64,000 nucleotides of DNA from Prochlorococcus marinus XMU1410 (GCF_017696085.1 NZ_JAAORH010000003.1:496001-560000), one strand, 5' to 3'. Shown: positions 1-10,199, counted from the stretch's first letter. Numbers and translations are program-made. The notes: a model not told the origin generated them from the sequence alone.

Positions 1-1103
1 CTGAAAAATCACTTAAGGTTACTCTTCAAACTGATGTTGCCCCAGAATTAAAACTTAAAAAATCTAAAGGACTAAGTGTTGAAATATCAAAGACAAAGTT
101 TGATCCTAAGTCAATAGATGAAGCGCTAGAAAAATCTAGAAATCAGTTTGCAAACATTATTCCAGTTACCAATAGAGCAGCAAAATTAGGAGATATTGCT
201 GTAGTTAGTTTCAAAGGAAAATATAAAGATTCTGGTAAAGAGATTGATGGTGGTACAAGTGAATCAATGGATCTTGAGTTAGAAAAGAACAAAATGATTC
301 CCGGTTTCGTTGAGGGAATCGTGAAGATGAAAATTGGTGATAATAAAACGCTTAACCTTAAATTTCCTGATGATTATTCTCATGAGGATTCAAGAGGCAA
401 AGAAGCAATTTTTGAAGTAAATCTTAAGGATCTTAAGGAAAAAGAATTGCCTGAACTTAATGACGATTTTGCAAAACAGTCTGGCAACAAAGAATCATTA
501 AAAGAGTTAAAGAAAGATATTGAAAAGCAACTTAAAGACAATTTTGAAAAAACTCAAAAAGATATCAAAATTGAAGCTTTATTAGATGCCTTAACAAACG
601 AATTGGTTGCTGAAATTCCAAAATCTATGATTGATATAGAAGTGAGGAATAATATTGAACAAACCGCTCAAAGATTCGCTCAACAAGGTCTTGATGTTAA
701 ATCTACTTTCACTCCGGAATTAGTTAAGTCATTAGCAGAGTCCACAAGGCCTCAAGCTGAAAAAAATGTTCAAAGAAATTTAGCTTTAAAAGCATTAGCT
801 GAAAAAGAAAACATAAAGGTTGAGCAAGATGAAATTGATTCAAAAATGAAAGATTATGAAGATGCAATCTCTCAATCTTCAAAACAAATAGATATTAAAA
901 AATTAACAGAAGTAATAACTAACGATTTACTCAAAGAAAAATTAATCATTTGGCTTGAAGAAAATTCTGAAGTAAAAGAAAAAACTACAAAAACTTCTAA
1001 AGCTACAAAAACCTCAAAAACAACAAAAGCCACAAAAACTGCGTCAAAAACTACAAAAACTATAAAAACTACAAAAACTCAAAATAAAAAAGAAAAAAAA
1101 TAA
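1..1103 (+). CDS. tig: Trigger factor, 5' end outside the window
   Basis: Ribosome-associated chaperone and peptidyl-prolyl isomerase that shields nascent chains in the cytoplasm. The frame is open from the first bases of the window, so the ribosome-binding N terminus is missing. What remains covers the PPIase-like region (around 180-430, with GDIAVVSFKGKY and NKMIPGFVEGIVKMKIGD) and the helical C-terminal chaperone arms. From about base 975 to the stop the protein becomes a low-complexity tail of about 40 residues made of Lys and Thr with some Ala and Ser (KTTKTSKATKTSKTTKATKT and more). Ordinary trigger factors do not end this way. The gene is followed by clpP and clpX in the same direction, a frequent bacterial arrangement. 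The identity is firm; the role of the tail is unknown. Confidence 0.95.
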   Translation, partial: EKSLKVTLQTDVAPELKLKKSKGLSVEISKTKFDPKSIDEALEKSRNQFANIIPVTNRAAKLGDIAVVSFKGKYKDSGKEIDGGTSESMDLELEKNKMIPGFVEGIVKMKIGDNKTLNLKFPDDYSHEDSRGKEAIFEVNLKDLKEKELPELNDDFAKQSGNKESLKELKKDIEKQLKDNFEKTQKDIKIEALLDALTNELVAEIPKSMIDIEVRNNIEQTAQRFAQQGLDVKSTFTPELVKSLAESTRPQAEKNVQRNLALKALAEKENIKVEQDEIDSKMKDYEDAISQSSKQIDIKKLTEVITNDLLKEKLIIWLEENSEVKEKTTKTSKATKTSKTTKATKTASKTTKTIKTTKTQNKKEKK

Positions 1104-1168
1104 TTTATGAAATTTCCTACTAATTAAACAAAAAACCCTTAAATTACTTATAAGACGAAAACTAATTT

Positions 1169-1813
1169 GTGAACTCAGAAAAAAAACATTTAATCCAAAG
1201 CTCAATAAGTTCTTACGAAAGTAACAATAAAACCATTGCTGCTGTTCCTACTGTTATAGAACAATCAGGTAGAGGAGAAAGAGCTTTTGATATTTATTCA
1301 AGACTATTGAGGGAGAGAATAATTTTTTTAGGTACTGGAATTAATGATCAAGTATCTGATTCACTTGTTGCACAATTATTATTTCTTGAAGCGGAAGATC
1401 CCGAAAAAGACATACAAATATATATCAATTCTCCTGGAGGCTCAGTAACTGCAGGAATGGCAATATACGATACTATGCAACAAATATCCCCTGATGTAGT
1501 GACAATATGCTTTGGAGTAGCGGCAAGTATGGGGGCATTTCTACTTTCTGGAGGAGCAAAGGGGAAAAGATTGGCTTTACCTAATTCTAGGATTATGATT
1601 CATCAACCTCTGGGAGGTGCACAAGGTCAAGCAGTAGAGATTGAAATACAAGCTAAAGAAATACTTTTTCTCAAGAAAACATTAAATTCGCTCTTAGCAG
1701 AACATACTGGTCAACCTTTAGAAAAAATTAATGAAGATACAGAAAGAGATTACTTTTTATCTCCCTCAGAAGCAGTCGAATATGGATTAATTGATAAAGT
1801 TATCAAAAAGTGA
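1169..1813 (+). CDS. clpP: ATP-dependent Clp protease proteolytic subunit
   Basis: Serine protease subunit of the Clp complex, working with a AAA+ unfoldase such as ClpX. The 214-residue length suits the family with a short N-terminal extension. The catalytic triad is visible: Ser120 in [10 protein letters not shown], His145 in [10 protein letters not shown] and Asp194 in [25 protein letters not shown] is the conserved strand near the active site. The start is GTG at 1169, with no strong Shine-Dalgarno sequence. It lies between trigger factor and clpX, so a shared transcript is likely. Cyanobacteria carry several clpP paralogues; adjacency to clpX and an intact triad argue that this is the catalytic copy that partners ClpX, often called clpP2. 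The paralogue number is inferred. Confidence 0.95.
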   Translation: MNSEKKHLIQSSISSYESNNKTIAAVPTVIEQSGRGERAFDIYSRLLRERIIFLGTGINDQVSDSLVAQLLFLEAEDPEKDIQIYINSPGGSVTAGMAIYDTMQQISPDVVTICFGVAASMGAFLLSGGAKGKRLALPNSRIMIHQPLGGAQGQAVEIEIQAKEILFLKKTLNSLLAEHTGQPLEKINEDTERDYFLSPSEAVEYGLIDKVIKK

Positions 1814-1917
1814 CAAGGGGTTCTGATTTTTTAAGAATAAGATGACGAATCGATATTTATGAGCAATCCTAGTTAATAGGGAATATTTAACACCTTTCAC
1901 TTTAAAACTTATTATCG

Positions 1918-3285
1918 ATGGCTAAATTCGACGCCCATCTTAAATGTTCATTTTGCGGTAAATCACAAGACCAAGTAAGAAAGCTTATAGCTGGTCCTGG
2001 GGTTTATATCTGTGATGAGTGCATAGATCTTTGTAATGAAATTCTCGATGAAGAACTACTTGATAATCAAGCGAACACAAACAACTCTCCGCAAGTAAAA
2101 AAGAAATTACCAACTGATAATCCAAAAAAATCTGTTCCTTTAGAATTGACCTCAATTCCTAAACCATTAGAAATAAAAAGTTTTCTAGATAATCAAGTTG
2201 TTGGACAAGAATCTGCAAAAAAAATATTATCAGTAGCCGTATATAATCACTACAAGCGATTAGCTTGGAAAGTTAAAGAAGATAGTAAAAATAACAATGC
2301 AACAGATTCACAAGCAACTAAATTACAAAAATCAAATATTTTACTCATCGGCCCTACTGGAAGTGGAAAAACATTATTGGCGCAAACTTTAGCAGAGTTT
2401 TTAGATGTTCCTTTTGCAGTAGCTGATGCAACGACTTTGACAGAAGCTGGATATGTTGGGGAGGATGTTGAAAACATACTTTTAAGACTTCTACAGAAAT
2501 CAGAAATGAATGTAGAACTAGCTCAAAAAGGAATTATTTATATTGATGAAATAGATAAAATTGCAAGAAAAAGCGAGAATCCTTCAATTACTAGAGATGT
2601 CTCTGGTGAAGGAGTACAGCAAGCATTGTTAAAAATGCTTGAAGGAACAATTGCTAATGTGCCACCTCAAGGCGGAAGAAAACATCCCTATCATGACTGC
2701 ATCCAAATTGATACGAGTCAAATATTATTTATTTGCGGGGGAGCTTTTATAGGTTTAGAGGATATCGTTCAAAAGCGTATGGGTAAACACTCTATAGGAT
2801 TTACCACCAATTCAGATCAAAACAAAGTTGACACAAAAAAAATAGTAGACCCAAGAGATGCCCTGAAAAATTTAGAATTAGATGACTTAGTGAAATATGG
2901 CCTAATTCCAGAATTTATTGGAAGAATTCCGGTTTGTGCTGTACTAGATCGTCTTACTAAAGAAACTTTAGAATCTATTTTGACTCAACCAAGAGATGCA
3001 TTAGTAAAGCAATTCAAAACTTTGCTAAGTATGGATAATGTTGAATTATCATTTGAGCCTGATTCTGTTGAAGCGATAGCAAATGAAGCATACAAAAGAA
3101 AAACAGGTGCAAGAGCATTAAGATCAATAATTGAAGAGCTAATGCTAGACATAATGTACACTTTGCCTTCTGAAGAAAATGTAAAAGAATTCACAATTAC
3201 AAAAAAAATGGTAGATAATTTGTTCTCATCTAAAATTGTTAAACTACCTTCAGGATCAAAAAGAATCATTAAAGAGTCTGCATAA
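1918..3285 (+). CDS. clpX: ATP-dependent Clp protease ATP-binding subunit ClpX
   Basis: AAA+ unfoldase that feeds substrates to ClpP. The N terminus holds the C4 zinc-binding domain (Cys10, Cys13, Cys32, Cys35). A Walker A motif GPTGSGKT lies at residues 145-152 and Walker [10 protein letters not shown] around 206-214. [10 protein letters not shown] and [18 protein letters not shown] are typical ClpX signatures, and EFIGRIPV lies near the sensor region. The 455-residue length is normal once the low-complexity linker after the zinc domain (around 45-75) is counted. It begins 104 bases after clpP on the same strand, and the intergenic stretch shows no clear terminator, so co-expression with clpP is plausible. 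Confidence 0.97.
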   Translation: MAKFDAHLKCSFCGKSQDQVRKLIAGPGVYICDECIDLCNEILDEELLDNQANTNNSPQVKKKLPTDNPKKSVPLELTSIPKPLEIKSFLDNQVVGQESAKKILSVAVYNHYKRLAWKVKEDSKNNNATDSQATKLQKSNILLIGPTGSGKTLLAQTLAEFLDVPFAVADATTLTEAGYVGEDVENILLRLLQKSEMNVELAQKGIIYIDEIDKIARKSENPSITRDVSGEGVQQALLKMLEGTIANVPPQGGRKHPYHDCIQIDTSQILFICGGAFIGLEDIVQKRMGKHSIGFTTNSDQNKVDTKKIVDPRDALKNLELDDLVKYGLIPEFIGRIPVCAVLDRLTKETLESILTQPRDALVKQFKTLLSMDNVELSFEPDSVEAIANEAYKRKTGARALRSIIEELMLDIMYTLPSEENVKEFTITKKMVDNLFSSKIVKLPSGSKRIIKESA

Positions 3286-3342
3286 AATTAGAGTTTAATT
3301 TTTTTAATTGAATTCCTAATTTTTCTAATTAATGAAAAATAA

Positions 3343-5103
3343 ATGCCAAATATACATAAGCCTTTTCATCAAAAATATAGACCAAACAACTTAGACGAAC
3401 TGGTTGGGCAAAAATTTATATCCATTACACTCAAACAAGCTCTATTAACAAAAAAAATTGCTCCTGCATATCTTTTTAATGGTCCAAGAGGCACTGGAAA
3501 AACATCAAGTGCAAGAATATTTGCAAAATCTCTAAATTGCCAGGCATTCGACCAACCTACGATAACTCCTTGTTGTAAATGTGACTTATGTAGACAAATT
3601 ACAGATGGGAGCGCTCTAGATATTATCGAGATTGATGCAGCATCAAATACAGGAGTAGAAAATATAAGAGAAATTATAGAAAGAGCGAGATTTGCACCTA
3701 CTCAAGCGAGATGGAAAGTATATGTAATTGATGAATGTCATATGCTTTCAACGGCCGCTTCAAATGCTTTACTTAAAACTATTGAAGAACCGCCCTCAAG
3801 AGTTGTATTTATACTTGCGACGACAAATCCTGAGAGAGTATTAAATACAATAAAAAGTAGATGCCAAAAGTTTGATTTTAGAAGAATAAGCCCTAGTGAT
3901 ATTTTTCAACATTTATCAGAAATCGCCGAAAAAGAATCCATTAAGTATGAAGTTCAGGCGTTAAAAATGATTGCAAAAAGGTCTAATGGAGGGATGAGAG
4001 ATGCACAAAGCCTTCTTGAACAATTGAATCTTTTACCAGAAGGAATAACAATTAAGAATATCCAAAACCTCCTAGGAGAAGTATCAGAAAGTGAATTAAC
4101 AAATCTGATTCAATCATTGGTTGAGAATAATCCAGAGTCATTAATTGACAACTGCAACAAATTATATGATGCCGGAAATGAACCTATTCAATTAATTATC
4201 GGATTATTGAATATAACAAGAGATCTCCTATTACACACTAATAATAATAAATATTCAGATCTTTATTATACGTCTGATGAATTTCGAGATGAGTTAGATA
4301 AAATCTCAAAAACAATAAATAAATCAACAATAATTAATTGGCATAATAATCTGAGAAATATTGAATATCAAATCAAATCAAGTGATAATCCAAGGCTTTG
4401 GTTTGAAATACATTTAACTAGTCTTCTGGATAGTCAAGAAATAAATAGTTTTGAAAATAAACAACAAAGTAAAAATAATACGACTAATGAGGAGAAGCAT
4501 GCAAGTAGAAAAAACATTCCAATTAATAAAGAAAATATTTCAGATGAGATTCCAAAACCAAGTATCCAAGAAGAGATAACGCACAAGAAATTAATAGAAA
4601 AAAAGGACGAAAAATTAGAAAAATTTGAAGTTCTTGAAAAAGAAAGTATTGAAAATATTTCTGAAAATAACCAGAATAATCCTGGATCAAATTTAAAAGA
4701 TAAATGGGAATTAATTCTTTCTAAAGTAGAGTTACCATCAACAAGAATGTTACTTTCACAACAAGCCGAACTTGAAAGTTTTGATTCGGAGAAAATCACA
4801 ATTGCATTATCTCCAAACTGGGAAAGTATGATAAAAAGCAGAAAAGTTATAATTGAAAATACTGTAAAAAAGATATTTGGAGATGGAATAATACTTACTT
4901 TTTCAACCAAACAATTAAATAAAAGTAACCCAACAAACACTCCAGAAATAACCCAAAATGAAGTAAATAATTTCCGACCAATAAAAAAAATAGAACCAAA
5001 AACTAATTCGTCAACAAAAATATCTAACGAGGAGACTGATGATGATAGTTCAAAAAACTTAGCAAATTTTTTTAATGGAGAAATTATAGACCTTGATGAA
5101 TAG
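3343..5103 (+). CDS. dnaX: DNA polymerase III subunits gamma and tau
   Basis: Clamp-loader ATPase of the replicative polymerase. The N terminus contains Walker A GPRGTGKT (residues 47-54), a zinc-binding set Cys66, Cys77, Cys80 and Cys83, the Walker B region VYVIDECHML and the SRC sensor in NTIKSRCQKFDFRR. Residues after about 370 form a long, charged, poorly conserved linker and tau-specific region ending in acidic residues. No intein interrupts the gene, although some cyanobacterial dnaX genes carry one. A slippery heptamer in the correct phase lies at 4599-4605, which could yield a shorter gamma form. The gene converges on a glycosyltransferase gene whose stop lies 2 bases away. Confidence 0.95.
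   Translation: MPNIHKPFHQKYRPNNLDELVGQKFISITLKQALLTKKIAPAYLFNGPRGTGKTSSARIFAKSLNCQAFDQPTITPCCKCDLCRQITDGSALDIIEIDAASNTGVENIREIIERARFAPTQARWKVYVIDECHMLSTAASNALLKTIEEPPSRVVFILATTNPERVLNTIKSRCQKFDFRRISPSDIFQHLSEIAEKESIKYEVQALKMIAKRSNGGMRDAQSLLEQLNLLPEGITIKNIQNLLGEVSESELTNLIQSLVENNPESLIDNCNKLYDAGNEPIQLIIGLLNITRDLLLHTNNNKYSDLYYTSDEFRDELDKISKTINKSTIINWHNNLRNIEYQIKSSDNPRLWFEIHLTSLLDSQEINSFENKQQSKNNTTNEEKHASRKNIPINKENISDEIPKPSIQEEITHKKLIEKKDEKLEKFEVLEKESIENISENNQNNPGSNLKDKWELILSKVELPSTRMLLSQQAELESFDSEKITIALSPNWESMIKSRKVIIENTVKKIFGDGIILTFSTKQLNKSNPTNTPEITQNEVNNFRPIKKIEPKTNSSTKISNEETDDDSSKNLANFFNGEIIDLDE
4599..4605 (+). other. Candidate slippery heptamer in dnaX
   Basis: The sequence A AAA AAG lies in the phase needed for -1 frameshifting (codons GAA AAA AAG at residues 419-421). 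After a -1 shift the ribosome would read seven further codons and meet TGA at 4626-4628, giving a product of about 428 residues. Escherichia coli dnaX uses the same heptamer to make gamma (431 residues). I see no convincing downstream hairpin, and A runs are common in this genome, so this is a candidate only. Confidence 0.35.
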
Positions 5104-5104
5104 A

Positions 5105-6406
5105 TTAAACTCCAGTATGAAGAGTCTTTCGCCAGAGTATCTTTTTGGGAAAAATAGACATCTTTATAGTTACCCAAGGGATTACTAAAAACCAATGTGA
5201 TAAATAAAAAACAGATACAAATACCATCAAAAAATTGCTTTTTTGCAATACAGGTACTTCACTTTTACAAGAAGAACCGTACCAAAAAGCAATTCCAGAT
5301 AACATAAAAGCTGTAAATGAAATAGGCCAGTAAATTGGTGAATCTAAAAAAGCAATACTGAAAACTAAATCAAAAATAGAAATGATTGGTAATGCATATT
5401 GCAAGATGAAAAAGTAAGTTAAATCAAATTTCTGCAAATAATCAATTTTATTAGAAAATAATTGATCGCCATAATCGAAGAATCTTTGCAATCCCCCCTC
5501 TGCCCATCTTTGCCTTTGTGCTAATAAAGCATTTAAATTCTCAACTGCCTCCTCCATGACTGGAGGATCCCATAAGATTCCAATTCTAGATTTTGATAAT
5601 AGTAATCTTAAACTCAAATCAAGATCATCTGTAACTGTATCTTCATTAAAAGAACCACATGCTAATAATGTTTCTTTCCTAATTAATTGACCATTTCCCC
5701 TTAATTCGGAGACTCCAGCAACTGATAATCTTCCATATTGAAAGATTGCATCCATAGCCATTTCCATTGACTGACAGGAAGTTAAAAAATTCTTACTTAC
5801 ATTTGTTACTGATTTTCTTAGTTGAACTGCAGACCAATCACCCTCTTCTACAAAACTAAATAACCTTATCAAAGAATCTTGTTTTAATTCAGCATCAGCA
5901 TCCAAAACTAATAACCATTCACCATGGGTAAATTTCAAGGCATAATTCAAAGCTCCTGACTTTCCTCCTCCTGCATTTGGAGAACGACTTATGACTTTTA
6001 GCTTGTCATATTGTCTAGATAACCGATCTAAAATTAAAGGCGTCTTATCAGAACTACCATCATCGATTATGTAAATATTTAATTTATTTGTTGGATAATC
6101 TAAACTAAATAATCTTTCAACTAATCTTGATATGACATTCTCTTCATCTCTAGCTGCGACTAAAATATCAAGCACAGGTAACTCTTTATTGCTAATTCTT
6201 CTGCTTACAGTATTTAAAACGTTGTTCCTTTTGAAATTTCTAGAAATAACTATTAAACCGTAAAAAACAATCACAAAAGAAAGAGTCAATATTATGTAAA
6301 GGAAATTTTCGATATTGTTAGCATGAGGAATAAAAGCTACTAAAAAACAAGCACTAAGAAATATAAACGACTTCAATCTTCGATTTTTATAAAAACCCTT
6401 ACTCAT
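5105..6406 (-). CDS. Membrane glycosyltransferase, family 2
   Basis: Probable processive or membrane-embedded family 2 glycosyltransferase. Two hydrophobic segments lie near the N terminus (around residues 12-30 and 34-55). The GT-A domain follows, with DILVAARDEEN at its start, the nucleotide-binding VLDADAEL, an acidic DDLDLSLRLL motif and QRQRWAEGG, which matches the Q-x-x-R-W acceptor-side signature of cellulose-synthase-like enzymes. Three or four further hydrophobic segments close the protein. The substrate cannot be read from the sequence; envelope polysaccharide or glycolipid synthesis is an inference. It starts 12 bases downstream of the SpoIID-like gene on the same strand, so the two may share a transcript. 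Confidence 0.85.
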   Translation of the reverse strand: MSKGFYKNRRLKSFIFLSACFLVAFIPHANNIENFLYIILTLSFVIVFYGLIVISRNFKRNNVLNTVSRRISNKELPVLDILVAARDEENVISRLVERLFSLDYPTNKLNIYIIDDGSSDKTPLILDRLSRQYDKLKVISRSPNAGGGKSGALNYALKFTHGEWLLVLDADAELKQDSLIRLFSFVEEGDWSAVQLRKSVTNVSKNFLTSCQSMEMAMDAIFQYGRLSVAGVSELRGNGQLIRKETLLACGSFNEDTVTDDLDLSLRLLLSKSRIGILWDPPVMEEAVENLNALLAQRQRWAEGGLQRFFDYGDQLFSNKIDYLQKFDLTYFFILQYALPIISIFDLVFSIAFLDSPIYWPISFTAFMLSGIAFWYGSSCKSEVPVLQKSNFLMVFVSVFYLSHWFLVIPWVTIKMSIFPKKILWRKTLHTGV

Positions 6407-6418
6407 AAAAGTAAATTG

Positions 6419-7972
6419 TTAATTACTTAACTTCCATTGAGACAATATCTCAAATTTTTTTAGTTTTGCATTTCGATAGTAATGATTCAATATTTGTTCA
6501 TAAGAGAATCCTAATTTTGCCATTTCAATTGCTCCTGACTGAGATAAACCTACACCATGACCGAAGCCACCTCCTCTCAAAAGCCATAAATCATCATTTA
6601 ATTTATTAATAGTAAACAAATTACTAGGTATAAAATTTAATACCCGTCGAATATCATCTTTAACAAGAACAATAGATTTATTACCCTTGTCCGTTTGTAT
6701 TTCCAATTTTGTCACTCTGCCACTAGACCCACGTTCAATAGAATTTAAATCCAAAACATCTTCATTAATATTTATAAGTTTGTTTTTAATTAACTTTTCT
6801 TTAATTTCAAGATTAGAAATTTTCTTATTCCATCGAAAAAGAGAATGATTACTCCCATAAAACTGTTCTTTATCAAAATCTAAAAAATTATTTAAATAAG
6901 ATTCATTTGTAATTGGAAGTTTAAAAATTTTATTTAATGATTTAGAACCATCAATGATTGAATTGAAATAAGAATAATCTTGAATTTGCCAAGACTCGCC
7001 TGCAGTAGCGGATACTCCACCATTAGAACCATGGTAAAAAGCATTTATTGGTTGATTTTCATGAGTGAGAATTAAATTTGAAGTTTCGTCTATGGCTTTT
7101 TGTACGTTTTTATATGAAATTTCAGAAGGCTTATAAACTTGGCATTGAGTGCTTATACATAAATGATATTTATCCATATTAAATCTATTAGAATTAAATA
7201 TGCCCCAAGTTCTTGCAATAACTGCTTGAGCCTTGAGTGCTTCTAAAGGAGAATTCGGTCCAATTTCATATGGCAAAACACCTGCCAAATAGTCATCAAA
7301 TTCAATTTTTTGAACTAAGGTCCAAGTTCCATATGAATCCTTTATTAAATAAAAATTTTTGCCAAAATTAACACCATTTATTTTTATTTTCTCTTCAGAA
7401 TAAATATATATAGGACCTTCAAGTTTCATACCACTGTTGTCATTTCTAAGAACAGGAGTAATTTGAAAATTTTTTATTTTTCTGAAAATCTTATTTTTTA
7501 ATTCAAACTCTGGCAGATCATCTTGAAATGGAATCCATACTTCCCAATTTTTAGGGTAGGCAACAGTCGTCTCAAATCCTTTATCTCTTAGTTTCTCTGA
7601 TTGTTTTTTTGCCGATTCATAGCTAGCAAAAGGACCAAAAACAATTCTTTCAATTGTTTTTGGATTTTTGACGGGAATATTCGCCCAGGTAATATTTATG
7701 TGTTTTGATTTATGTTTAATACCGTTGGACGATATCAAGTTTAAAAAACCTTTATTAGTTGTAAAGTTTATATTCTTTTTCTCCGAAAAACTATCATTCT
7801 CCCCGCCTAAATATTGCTTTAAACCAATTAAAAATTTTCCTTTTTTAATTTCATTATGGAGTTCAACCTTTAGCGATTCTTCTCCTTTTGCATTTGAAAT
7901 CAATTTAGTGTTTACTATTAAAAGAGAAATACAGCCTAAAAATAAGTTTAAAAAGGCAAATTTAAGTTTCAT
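6419..7972 (-). CDS. SpoIID/LytB domain protein with SPOR-like segment
   Basis: Predicted exported peptidoglycan-associated protein. The first 30 residues form a signal peptide or anchor (basic MKLK, then a hydrophobic stretch ending near SNAKG). A segment around residues 105-155 (VFGPFASYESAKKQSEKLRD) resembles SPOR repeats, which bind denuded glycan strands. The SpoIID domain follows, with DDYLAGVLPYEIGPNSPLEA, LKAQAVIARTWG, a CISTQCQVY pair and the C-terminal GGGFGHGVGLSQSGAIEMA. SpoIID of Bacillus cleaves glycan strands lacking stem peptides during sporulation; cyanobacteria do not sporulate, so the homologue probably works in wall remodelling or division. It is divergent from rpmI and precedes the glycosyltransferase gene. 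Confidence 0.85.
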   Translation of the reverse strand: MKLKFAFLNLFLGCISLLIVNTKLISNAKGEESLKVELHNEIKKGKFLIGLKQYLGGENDSFSEKKNINFTTNKGFLNLISSNGIKHKSKHINITWANIPVKNPKTIERIVFGPFASYESAKKQSEKLRDKGFETTVAYPKNWEVWIPFQDDLPEFELKNKIFRKIKNFQITPVLRNDNSGMKLEGPIYIYSEEKIKINGVNFGKNFYLIKDSYGTWTLVQKIEFDDYLAGVLPYEIGPNSPLEALKAQAVIARTWGIFNSNRFNMDKYHLCISTQCQVYKPSEISYKNVQKAIDETSNLILTHENQPINAFYHGSNGGVSATAGESWQIQDYSYFNSIIDGSKSLNKIFKLPITNESYLNNFLDFDKEQFYGSNHSLFRWNKKISNLEIKEKLIKNKLININEDVLDLNSIERGSSGRVTKLEIQTDKGNKSIVLVKDDIRRVLNFIPSNLFTINKLNDDLWLLRGGGFGHGVGLSQSGAIEMAKLGFSYEQILNHYYRNAKLKKFEILSQWKLSN

Positions 7973-8063
7973 AAATTAGAACTTTCCTTATCAATTAAAA
8001 ACTTTAATTTGCACCAATGCGTATAAAGGTTTAGATTATCCTAATTAAACACATTTGACTTAA

Positions 8064-8261
8064 ATGTCTAAACTAAAAACTCGTAAATCAGCTGCCAAAA
8101 GATTTAAAGCTACTGCGACTGGTAAATTCATGAGAAGAAGAGCTTTCCATAATCATTTACTTGATCATAAAAGCTCAAAATTAAAAAGACATCTATCAAC
8201 AAAAGCTGTAGTTGATGAAAGAGATGCCGATAATGTAAAATTAATGATTCCATACGCATAA
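8064..8261 (+). CDS. rpmI: 50S ribosomal protein L35
   Basis: Small, very basic large-subunit protein of 65 residues, the usual length. [20 protein letters not shown] and the following [17 protein letters not shown] are the family signature. It precedes rplT by 28 bases, the standard pairing; infC, which often comes first in other bacteria, is not here. The 91 bases upstream, shared with the divergent SpoIID-like gene, must contain its promoter. Confidence 0.97.
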   Translation: MSKLKTRKSAAKRFKATATGKFMRRRAFHNHLLDHKSSKLKRHLSTKAVVDERDADNVKLMIPYA

Positions 8262-8289
8262 ATCTTTAACCAATTTTTATTAGATATTC

Positions 8290-8637
8290 ATGGCACGGGT
8301 AAAAAGAGGCAACATAGCCAGAAAAAGAAGAAACAAAATCTTAAATCTTGCAAAAGGTTTTAGAGGTGGCAACAAAAATCTTTTCAGAACCGCAAACCAA
8401 AGAGTGATGAAAGCTCTTTGTAATGCTTATAGGGATAGAAAAAGAAGAAAAAGAGATTTTAGAAGACTTTGGATCTCTAGAATTAACGCATCTGCAAGGA
8501 TAAATGGAACAAACTATAGCAAGTTAATAAATGGCATGAAAAATTCAGAAATTATCATTAACAGAAAAATGCTTGCTCAATTAGCCTTAAACGATCCAAA
8601 GTGTTTTGAAAAAATTGTTTCTTCCGTTAGTAATTAG
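8290..8637 (+). CDS. rplT: 50S ribosomal protein L20
   Basis: Large-subunit assembly protein of 115 residues, the normal size. The sequence is strongly basic at the N terminus ([20 protein letters not shown]) and contains [20 protein letters not shown] and [20 protein letters not shown], both diagnostic. It is co-transcribed with rpmI by position. In other bacteria L20 represses this operon by binding its own mRNA; I see no specific leader structure that would prove the same here. Confidence 0.97.
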   Translation: MARVKRGNIARKRRNKILNLAKGFRGGNKNLFRTANQRVMKALCNAYRDRKRRKRDFRRLWISRINASARINGTNYSKLINGMKNSEIIINRKMLAQLALNDPKCFEKIVSSVSN

Positions 8638-8675
8638 GAAAAAAAGAATATAATCTAGAAAAGTAATTATAAATA

Positions 8676-9233
8676 ATGGAAATATCTTCCTTTCAATCTT
8701 ATTTAATAATTCTTTTTGTTGTATTAATAATAATTTCTATTTTTGTATTCAGACAATTTCTAAAAACAAGAAGTGAAGAATTAAATTTAGTAAAATTCGA
8801 GCAGAAAGGTTTAGATTCTCTCACTCAGGCTACGGAATTATATGAATTTGGGTCTATTCAGATAAAAAAAAGATTATATTCTGAAGCTACTAAAACTTTT
8901 TTAAAAGCAATAGAAAATTATGAAAATGAACCTGATGAAGCCAAAGCGATTATAAATAATGCTTTAGGATTTTCTTATGCTGCTCAAAATGAATTTAAGA
9001 AAGCAATTAAACACTATAAATCTGCAATAAAATCACTTCCAGAATATCCTATAGCCCTAAATAACCTCGCATCAGCACAACAGCGTTTACTTGAGTACGA
9101 CTTGGCATATGAAACTTATCAAAAGGTTTTGGTGATAGATCCAAAAAACAAAACAGCAATCAAAAAAAGTAAGGAGTTAGAAAAAAGAAACAATTATAAA
9201 CCTTATGAAGGTATTAAAGATAAGGGATTCTAA
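8676..9233 (+). CDS. Membrane-anchored TPR protein
   Basis: Protein of 185 residues with a single N-terminal transmembrane helix (around residues 8-28, [16 protein letters not shown]) followed by three tetratricopeptide-like repeats between about 55 and 170. The repeat signatures are visible in [40 protein letters not shown] and [23 protein letters not shown] arrays mediate protein contacts, so this is probably a membrane-tethered scaffold. The specific partner is not evident. In the chloroplast and cyanobacterial world such proteins often assist photosystem assembly, but that is only a possibility. It sits between rplT and thiG, 2 bases before the latter. Confidence 0.8.
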   Translation: MEISSFQSYLIILFVVLIIISIFVFRQFLKTRSEELNLVKFEQKGLDSLTQATELYEFGSIQIKKRLYSEATKTFLKAIENYENEPDEAKAIINNALGFSYAAQNEFKKAIKHYKSAIKSLPEYPIALNNLASAQQRLLEYDLAYETYQKVLVIDPKNKTAIKKSKELEKRNNYKPYEGIKDKGF

Positions 9234-9235
9234 AT

Positions 9236-10030
9236 ATGGAAAATCATTCTTCTTTACTAATTGGTGGAAAAAAATTTTCCAGTAGATTAATGGTTGGTAC
9301 TGGCAAATACAAATCTACTCAAGATATGGTGGAAAGTTTGTCAAATTCTGAAACGGAAATTATAACCGTCGCTGTTAGAAGAATTAAAAATGATCAGACC
9401 GGAGAAAATTTATTAGAAAAGATCAACTGGGAAAAATACTGGATGCTTCCAAATACAGCTGGTTGTGTTAATTCCGATGAGGCAGTCAGAATAGCAATTT
9501 TAGGTAGAGAACTTGCAAAATTATCTGGTCAAGAAGAAAATAATTTTGTGAAGTTAGAAGTTATTCCTGACAAAAAGTATTTGCTACCAGATCCAATAGA
9601 AACTCTTAAAGCAGCCGAAATTTTAATAAAAAAGGGTTTCGCTGTACTACCTTATATTAATGCAGATCCTATTCTTGCAAAAAGACTAGAAGAAATAGGT
9701 TGTGCAACTGTAATGCCATTGGGCTCGCCAATAGGCTCCGGGCAAGGTTTGTTAAATTTATCAAATATAAGGATTATTATTGAGAATGCAAAAGTGCCAG
9801 TAATAATTGACGCAGGAATTGGGGTGCCTAGTGAAGCTTCTCAAGCTATGGAAATTGGAGCTGATGGTGTCTTAATCAATAGTGCAATAGCACAAGCTGC
9901 AAATCCTCCTCTAATGGCTCAAGCGATAAGTTATAGTGTGAAAGCTGGCAGGCAAGCTTTTCTGGCAGGAAGAATTAAAAAACAAGACTTTGCAGTAGCA
10001 AGTTCGCCGGAAAAAAATATATCAATCTAA
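9236..10030 (+). CDS. thiG: Thiazole synthase
   Basis: Forms the thiazole phosphate ring of thiamine from 1-deoxy-D-xylulose 5-phosphate, a glycine-derived imine and ThiS thiocarboxylate. The 264-residue protein shows [10 protein letters not shown] near the N terminus, the Schiff-base lysine Lys106 in [10 protein letters not shown], the [12 protein letters not shown] segment and the phosphate-binding end of the barrel, [12 protein letters not shown] and [28 protein letters not shown] (in two pieces). It follows the TPR gene almost directly and may be translationally coupled to it. A ThiO-like oxidase that could supply the imine lies far away at 53956-55038. Confidence 0.96.
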   Translation: MENHSSLLIGGKKFSSRLMVGTGKYKSTQDMVESLSNSETEIITVAVRRIKNDQTGENLLEKINWEKYWMLPNTAGCVNSDEAVRIAILGRELAKLSGQEENNFVKLEVIPDKKYLLPDPIETLKAAEILIKKGFAVLPYINADPILAKRLEEIGCATVMPLGSPIGSGQGLLNLSNIRIIIENAKVPVIIDAGIGVPSEASQAMEIGADGVLINSAIAQAANPPLMAQAISYSVKAGRQAFLAGRIKKQDFAVASSPEKNISI

Positions 10031-10199
10031 TTCTCTAAATTGAGAAAAGTTTAAAAAGAAAGTAAAAATTTATTATTTGCTTTTATTTACCTATTAAGAA
10101 AGAAGATTTGAAACTATTTACAATGTTTTTTCGCAAAGTGGAAGCACGCTGTAGTAATTTAATAAATATATTATGAATCTTTTAATTCTGGAGTCCTGA

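Noticed and set aside
4434..5195. Long antisense ORF (253 residues) opposite the 3' half of dnaX
   Set aside because: Its product is Phe/Ser/Leu-rich low-complexity sequence, as expected from the complement of a Lys/Glu/Asn-rich AT-biased gene, and it overlaps two solid genes.
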